A stretch of 9,309 nucleotides of DNA from Pseudomonadota bacterium. Lineage in GTDB: Bacteria > Pseudomonadota > Gammaproteobacteria > Pseudomonadales > UBA5518. Shown in pieces: positions 6,631 through 9,309 of this stretch. Location of the stretch: contig CAUJIL010000043.1 in assembly GCA_963204845.1 (NCBI GenBank), positions 1-9,309 of the forward strand, read 5' to 3'. Position numbers and translations under genes: made by a program. A model generated the notes under the pieces. It made no database searches, was not told the origin of the DNA, and was given only the letters and a program-made list of their open reading frames with translations. Each line of letters starts with the position of its first letter. Position 1 is the stretch's first letter.

Positions 6631-7610
6631 GCGGCAGACCCAGCCCGACGGCGATCGGCGCCTTCGTCGTCGGCGCGATCGTGCTCTCGCTCGGCGCGGC
6701 GATCTTTTTCGGCGGCCAGCTGTTCGGCAGCCGGCTGGGGCAGTTCGGCGCGGCGGTGATCTTCACCGGCTCCGTCAAAGGGCTCGACGTGGGCGCGCCG
6801 GTGACGCTGCGCGGCGTCAAGGTCGGCGAGGTCACGGACCTGCACGTCAGCTACGACGCCGCGCGCGAGCAGTTCGTGATTCCGGTGACGATCGCACTCG
6901 ACCGCGGCGAGCTCGGACTGGCGCCCGACGTGGCCGAGGCGACCAGCCTGCGCGCGTTGATCGATCGCGGCCTGCGCGCGCAGCTGAAGACCCAGAGCCT
7001 GCTGACCGGGCTGCTGTACGTCGATCTGGATTTCCTGCCGCAGGCGCCGGCGCGCTACGTCGAGTTCGCGACCGAGGAGCCGCAGATCCCCACCGCCCCC
7101 ACCGAACTCGAGGCGATCCTGCAACGCGTGAGCGAGATCGACCTGCAGTCCTTCATGCAGAACGCCGACCAGACGCTGCGCGCGCTGTCGCAATTGCTCG
7201 CGAGCGAGGAGACGCAACGCATCCCGGCCAACGTCAACGCGACGCTGGCCGAGGTGCGCACGCTGGTGGCGAGCACCGGGCGCGAGGTGAACGCGCTGGG
7301 CGCGCGCCTCGACGCCTTGTCGAGCACCGCCGACGGCACGCTCGGCGAATTGCGCACGCAGCTCCAGCGCACCGGCGACGGACTCGATGCCACCCTGCGC
7401 ACCCTGGACGCCACGCTGGCGAGCGTGCGCGGGGCGTCCGAACAGGCCGGCTACACGCTCTCCGAGGACTCCGCGGTGTTCCACGAACTGAGGCGCACGG
7501 CGGCGGATCTTGGCCGCGCGGCGCGCGCGCTGCAGGCGATGGCCGACACGCTCGCGCGCGAACCGGAGTCGGTGCTGCGCGGGCGCAGCGACAGGAGCGA
7601 GGATCGATGA
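6627..7610 (+). CDS. MlaD-type MCE domain protein (periplasmic substrate-binding subunit)
   Basis: MCE proteins are anchored in the inner membrane and form hexameric rings or tubes in the periplasm through which lipids pass. Here a single transmembrane helix (about 9-30, AIGAFVVGAIVLSLGAAIFF) is followed by one MCE domain (about 40-140) with the motif GSVKGLDVGAPVTLRGVKVG (48-67) and a hydrophobic LLTGLLYVDLDF strand. The remaining roughly 180 residues are predominantly helix-forming with quasi-repeated TLxEVRT, TLGELRT and TLASVRG segments, ending in PESVLRGR, a common MCE-family tail. At 327 residues it is far longer than E. coli MlaD (183), because of this helical extension, which could build a periplasmic tube. 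ATGA overlaps occur at both ends, with the ATPase and the lipoprotein. Ring formation and tube length are inference. Confidence 0.9.
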   Translation: MSGRPSPTAIGAFVVGAIVLSLGAAIFFGGQLFGSRLGQFGAAVIFTGSVKGLDVGAPVTLRGVKVGEVTDLHVSYDAAREQFVIPVTIALDRGELGLAPDVAEATSLRALIDRGLRAQLKTQSLLTGLLYVDLDFLPQAPARYVEFATEEPQIPTAPTELEAILQRVSEIDLQSFMQNADQTLRALSQLLASEETQRIPANVNATLAEVRTLVASTGREVNALGARLDALSSTADGTLGELRTQLQRTGDGLDATLRTLDATLASVRGASEQAGYTLSEDSAVFHELRRTAADLGRAARALQAMADTLAREPESVLRGRSDRSEDR

Positions 7611-8176
7611 ACAGCCACCGTCTGGCCGCACTGACGCTGCTCGCCGTGCTGTGCACGGCCTGCGGCAGCACGCCGCGCACCGAGTATTACCTGCTCGCCG
7701 CGCTCGCTCCGCCCGCCGCCGAGGCGCGCGGCGACGGGCCCTCGCTCGGCATTGCCGGGCTGCGCGTGGCGGAGTACCTGCAGCGCCCCGAGGTAGCGAC
7801 GCTGGAGTCGGCAAACCGGCTGCGGTTGCGCGATTACGCGCGCTGGGCCGAGCCGGTGGGCGACGGCATCGAGCGCACGCTGGTGCTCAACCTTGCGGCG
7901 CTGCTCGACTCCGGGCGCGTGCGGGCGCGTCCCTGGCCGCGCGAGTGGACGCCCGAGTGGCAATTGCGCGTGGAGATCGCGCGCCTCGATGCGCGCGGCG
8001 ACACCGCCGAGCTGGTCGCGCACTGGTCGCTCGCGCACGCCGCCGGGACGCTCGAGCGCAGCACCCAGCTGACGCGCGCGCGCACGGGTGACGATGCCGA
8101 AGCCGTCGCCGCCGACCTCAGCGCGCTGTTGCTCGAACTGGCCGAACGGATCGCCGCCGCGATCGGAGGCGCCTGA
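7607..8176 (+). CDS. PqiC/DUF330-type ABC transport auxiliary lipoprotein
   Basis: This 189-residue lipoprotein belongs to the ABC-transport-auxiliary family (PqiC/YmbA, DUF330) that pairs with MCE systems at the outer membrane. A signal peptide (LAALTLLAVLCTAC) ends at C19. The lipobox reads L-C-T-A-C, with an unusual Cys16 at -3. Residue +2 is Gly, not Asp, which favours outer-membrane sorting. Family hallmarks are TEYYLLAAL after the signal, then LGIAGLRVAEYLQRPEV and the RLRLRDYARWAEPVGDGIER segment with the RWAEP core. The start ATG overlaps the MCE stop (ATGA), with AGGAG ten bases upstream. It ends the operon, 254 bp before the stop of a convergent gene. Likely role: outer-membrane dock for the MCE tube. 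The E. coli Mla system uses MlaA instead, so this operon mixes Mla- and Pqi-like parts. Confidence 0.88.
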   Translation: MNSHRLAALTLLAVLCTACGSTPRTEYYLLAALAPPAAEARGDGPSLGIAGLRVAEYLQRPEVATLESANRLRLRDYARWAEPVGDGIERTLVLNLAALLDSGRVRARPWPREWTPEWQLRVEIARLDARGDTAELVAHWSLAHAAGTLERSTQLTRARTGDDAEAVAADLSALLLELAERIAAAIGGA

Positions 8177-8256
8177 ACCGCAACGCCCCGCCGGATCCCG
8201 GCATGTACGACGCGCGGTCGGGCACCTACGAGCGCGGCTGGGCACCGCCATGTTCG
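8177..8256. other. Intergenic stretch after the lipoprotein gene, with a weak hairpin and possible repeat remnants
   Basis: No credible gene is seen here. A 5-bp hairpin, GCCGG-ATC-CCGGC (8190-8202), lies 13 nt after the lipoprotein stop but has no T run, so it is at best a weak terminator. GGTCGGGCACCTACG (8216-8230) ends in the CTACG foot of the repeats that follow and may be a collapsed repeat unit. ATGTTCG (8250-8256) matches the edge of the reverse repeats and runs straight into the first forward one. Both matches are short and could be chance. Confidence 0.3.
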
Positions 8257-8280
8257 CGTAGATCCGGGCTGTGCCCGGAC
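8257..8280 (+). repeat. REP-like unit 1 (forward)
   Basis: Foot CGTAG at 8257-8261, an A in place of the first stem G, then TCCGGGC (8263-8269), loop TGT and GCCCGGA (8273-8279). The stem is 7 bp because of the G-to-A change at 8262. Confidence 0.75.
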
Positions 8281-8285
8281 GATTT

Positions 8286-8309
8286 CGTAGGTCCGGGCTG
8301 TGCCCGGAC
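8286..8309 (+). repeat. REP-like unit 2 (forward, perfect)
   Basis: Foot CGTAG (8286-8290), stem GTCCGGGC (8291-8298), loop TGT, stem GCCCGGAC (8302-8309). Pairing is perfect over 8 bp. It lies 3 bp from unit 3, which is in the opposite orientation. Confidence 0.8.
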
Positions 8310-8312
8310 ATT

Positions 8313-8336
8313 GTTCGGCCACAGGCCGAACCTACG
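8313..8336 (-). repeat. REP-like unit 3 (reverse, perfect)
   Basis: Stem GTTCGGCC (8313-8320), loop ACA, stem GGCCGAAC (8324-8331), foot CTACG (8332-8336). Read on the minus strand it is unit 2 with two compensated base-pair changes (C:G to T:A, and G:C to C:G). Confidence 0.8.
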
Positions 8337-8343
8337 AGGACAT

Positions 8344-8367
8344 GTTCGGCCACAGGCCGAACCTACG
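8344..8367 (-). repeat. REP-like unit 4 (reverse, perfect)
   Basis: Identical in all 24 bases to unit 3: stem GTTCGGCC (8344-8351), loop ACA, stem GGCCGAAC (8355-8362), foot CTACG (8363-8367), 31 bp downstream of unit 3. Confidence 0.8.
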
Positions 8368-8373
8368 CCAAAT

Positions 8374-8397
8374 GTTCGGGCACGGGTCGAACGCACG
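8374..8397 (-). repeat. REP-like unit 5 (reverse, decayed)
   Basis: Left arm GTTCGGGC (8374-8381), loop ACG, right arm GGTCGAAC (8385-8392), foot altered to GCACG. The stem now has one G-T wobble and one G-G mismatch, and the GTAG foot is lost (GTGC on the minus strand). Confidence 0.6.
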
Positions 8398-8403
8398 GGG
8401 AAT

Positions 8404-8425
8404 GGGTGGCAACGGGCGAACCACG
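8404..8425 (-). repeat. REP-like unit 6 (reverse, strongly decayed)
   Basis: The stretch from GGGTGGC (8404-8410) to GGGCGAACCACG (8414-8425) keeps the 30-bp phase, the right arm and a CACG foot remnant. The left arm no longer pairs well and the unit is two bases short. It ends five bases before the stop codon of the glycosylase gene. Confidence 0.4.
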
Positions 8426-8430
8426 GAGGT

Positions 8431-9060
8431 TCAGGTCGGGGTGGCCCGTCCGTCGCCGGCGAGCACCTCCGCTACGCGTTGCCTGAGCGCGGGCAGCAGT
8501 TCGGCCTCGAACCACGGGTTGCGGCGCAGCCAGAGGCGGTTGCGCGGGCTGGGGTGCGGGAGCGGCAGCGTGTGCGGCAGGTGGTCGCGCCAGGCCGCGA
8601 CCACCTCGGTCAGCGTGCCGTGGGCCTGCGGCAGGTGCCAGGCCCGCGCGTAGCTGCCGATCACCAGCGTGAGCTCGATGCCGGGCAGCGCCGCGAGCAG
8701 CCGCGCGCGCCAGGTGTGCGCGCATTCGGGGCGCGGCGGCAGGTCGCCCGAGCGCCCCGTTCCCGGATAACAGAAACCCATCGGCACGATCGCGACCCGC
8801 GTGGCGTCGTAGAACGCCTCGCGCGGCAGCCCGATCCATTCGCGCAGGCGCTCGCCGCTGACGTCGTCGAAAGGGATGCCCGCGGCGTGCGCGTGTCGCC
8901 CCGGTGCCTGGCCGGCGATCAGCAGCCGCGCGGGTGCGCCGGCCTGCAGGATCGGTCGTGGCGGGCAGGGCAGCGCGTCGGCGCAGAGCGTGCAGGCGCG
9001 CACTTCCGCCAGCAGCGTCTCGAGCGACCGTTCGCGATCGTTCTGGTGCGGGCGGCGCAT
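8431..9060 (-). CDS. Uracil-DNA glycosylase superfamily protein with probable 4Fe-4S cluster
   Basis: The protein has 209 residues, and members of this superfamily excise uracil or related bases from DNA. Motif A is GQAPG (50-54) within a GQAPGRHAHAAGIPFDD block, and the motif-B region reads PLPHPSPRN. Four cysteines, C23 and C26 (CxxC) then C97 and C113 (16 apart), follow the family 4 pattern C-x2-C...C-x14-17-C that ligates a 4Fe-4S cluster. The motifs are not those of a standard family 4 enzyme (GEAPG with a nearby acidic residue). PMGFCYPGTG and GDLPPRPEC are typical of a proteobacterial group usually annotated only as 'uracil-DNA glycosylase family protein'. The start ATG has AAGG eight bases upstream and lies three bases after the stop of the slipin gene, so the two are probably co-transcribed. 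Actual substrate and catalytic residue are uncertain. Confidence 0.82.
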   Translation of the reverse strand: MRRPHQNDRERSLETLLAEVRACTLCADALPCPPRPILQAGAPARLLIAGQAPGRHAHAAGIPFDDVSGERLREWIGLPREAFYDATRVAIVPMGFCYPGTGRSGDLPPRPECAHTWRARLLAALPGIELTLVIGSYARAWHLPQAHGTLTEVVAAWRDHLPHTLPLPHPSPRNRLWLRRNPWFEAELLPALRQRVAEVLAGDGRATPT

Positions 9061-9063
9061 CGT

Positions 9064-9309
9064 TCAGCCTTGCGGGGCATCCTGGGTCGCGGAGCGCCCG
9101 CCGAGCTTGCCGAACAGGTCCACCGGCACCGGAAACACCAGCGTCGAACTCTTGTCGCCGGCCACCTGGGTCAACGTCTGCAGATAGCGCAGTTGCATCG
9201 CCGCCGGATCCCTGGACAGCATCTGGGCTGCCGCGAGCAGCGCCTCCGCCGCCTGCTTCTCGCCCTCGGCGTGGATCACCTTGGCGCGCCGTTCGCGCTC
9301 GGCTTCCGC
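9064..9309 (-). CDS. Slipin/stomatin-like SPFH (band 7) protein, C-terminal part
   Basis: The frame is open from the right edge to TGA at 9064-9066, giving the last 81 residues of a protein that in this family is about 250 long. AEAERERRAKVIHAEGEKQA is the end of the coiled-coil after the SPFH domain. AAEALLAAAQMLSRDPAAMQLRYLQTL follows, and then the hydrophobic C-terminal STLVFPVPVDLFGKLG, all typical of bacterial slipins. Slipins oligomerise on the inner membrane and are usually paired with an NfeD-type protein or membrane protease, which would lie outside the window. The N-terminal membrane hairpin and most of the SPFH domain are not visible. Downstream, only three bases separate it from the glycosylase start. 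Confidence 0.88.
   Translation of the reverse strand, partial: AEAERERRAKVIHAEGEKQAAEALLAAAQMLSRDPAAMQLRYLQTLTQVAGDKSSTLVFPVPVDLFGKLGGRSATQDAPQG

Larger units (their letters stand above)
8257..8425. repeat. Cluster of six REP-like palindromic units (BIME-type) between convergent genes
   Basis: Six roughly 24-nt units, each an 8-bp hairpin with a 3-nt loop and a CGTAG foot on one side, recur about every 30 bp. Units 1-2 point forward (foot first) and units 3-6 point in reverse (CTACG last), so units 2 and 3 form a 51-bp inverted pair. Stem variants are GTCCGGGC/GCCCGGAC and GTTCGGCC/GGCCGAAC; they differ at two positions and both changes are compensated. An AT follows the hairpin on the side away from the foot in most units. 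A GTAG next to a small imperfect or perfect hairpin is the defining layout of REP elements mobilised by RAYT (TnpA-REP) transposases. The position between 3' ends of convergent genes is also typical. Units 5 and 6 are decayed. No RAYT gene is in the window. Confidence 0.8.

Noticed and set aside
8257..8425. CRISPR array suggested by regular 30-bp spacing
   Set aside because: The repeated part is about 24 bp with gaps of only 3-7 bp, the orientation flips in the middle, and no cas gene is present. It is a palindromic REP-type cluster.
8271..8653. Short plus-strand open frames running through the repeat cluster into the glycosylase gene
   Set aside because: They translate the repeats themselves (recurring RPNLR/GRTY-like peptides), lack ribosome sites and overlap a well-supported gene on the other strand.

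Overview
The window is very GC-rich, densely coded DNA from a Gram-negative bacterium. It holds genes for LPS core assembly (Kdo transferase), a TolC-type outer-membrane channel, an Mla/MCE-type lipid transporter and a lipoprotein. The neighbourhood of tolC divergent from cpdA, with parE after cpdA, is the arrangement known from Gammaproteobacteria (E. coli: tolC facing away from nudF-yqiB-cpdA-yqiA-parE; Pseudomonas keeps a related cluster). I therefore read it as a high-GC gammaproteobacterium, but cannot fix the order or genus. No insertion sequence, phage gene, tRNA, rRNA or CRISPR array was seen.

Layout. (1) 1-341, +: C-terminal 112 residues of WaaA (KdtA), entering from the left. (2) 364-1782, -: a complete TolC-family protein, convergent with waaA; a 10-bp-stem hairpin sits across the waaA stop. 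(3) About 1783-1944: a divergent promoter region with an extended -10 for tolC and a TATACT box only 8 nt before the cpdA ATG. (4) 1945-2775, +: CpdA cAMP phosphodiesterase. (5) 2831-8176, +: a tight operon of parE, a STAS-MlaE fusion permease, an MlaF-type ATPase, an MlaD-type MCE protein and a PqiC-type lipoprotein. Three of its four junctions are 4-nt ATGA overlaps and the other is a 3-nt gap. (6) 8177-8430: intergenic space between convergent genes, filled by a cluster of about six REP-like hairpins, each carrying a GTAG/CTAC foot. (7) 8431-9060, -: a uracil-DNA-glycosylase-superfamily protein with a probable 4Fe-4S cluster. (8) 9064-9309, -: C-terminal 81 residues of a slipin/stomatin (SPFH) protein running off the right edge.

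How the genes work together. Most of the window serves the cell envelope: Kdo addition to lipid A, an outer-membrane export duct, and a four-gene MCE phospholipid transporter thought to move lipid between the inner and outer membranes. The transporter starts on the stop codon of parE, which encodes the ATPase subunit of topoisomerase IV, so an essential chromosome-decatenation gene and a lipid transporter appear to share a transcript. CpdA degrades cAMP and may or may not be on that transcript. The slipin and glycosylase form a separate two-gene unit running towards the operon, with the REP cluster at the meeting point. I see no wholly new system. The least ordinary elements are the REP cluster with compensatory stem changes, the parE-transporter coupling, the possibly leaderless cpdA and the unusual glycosylase.
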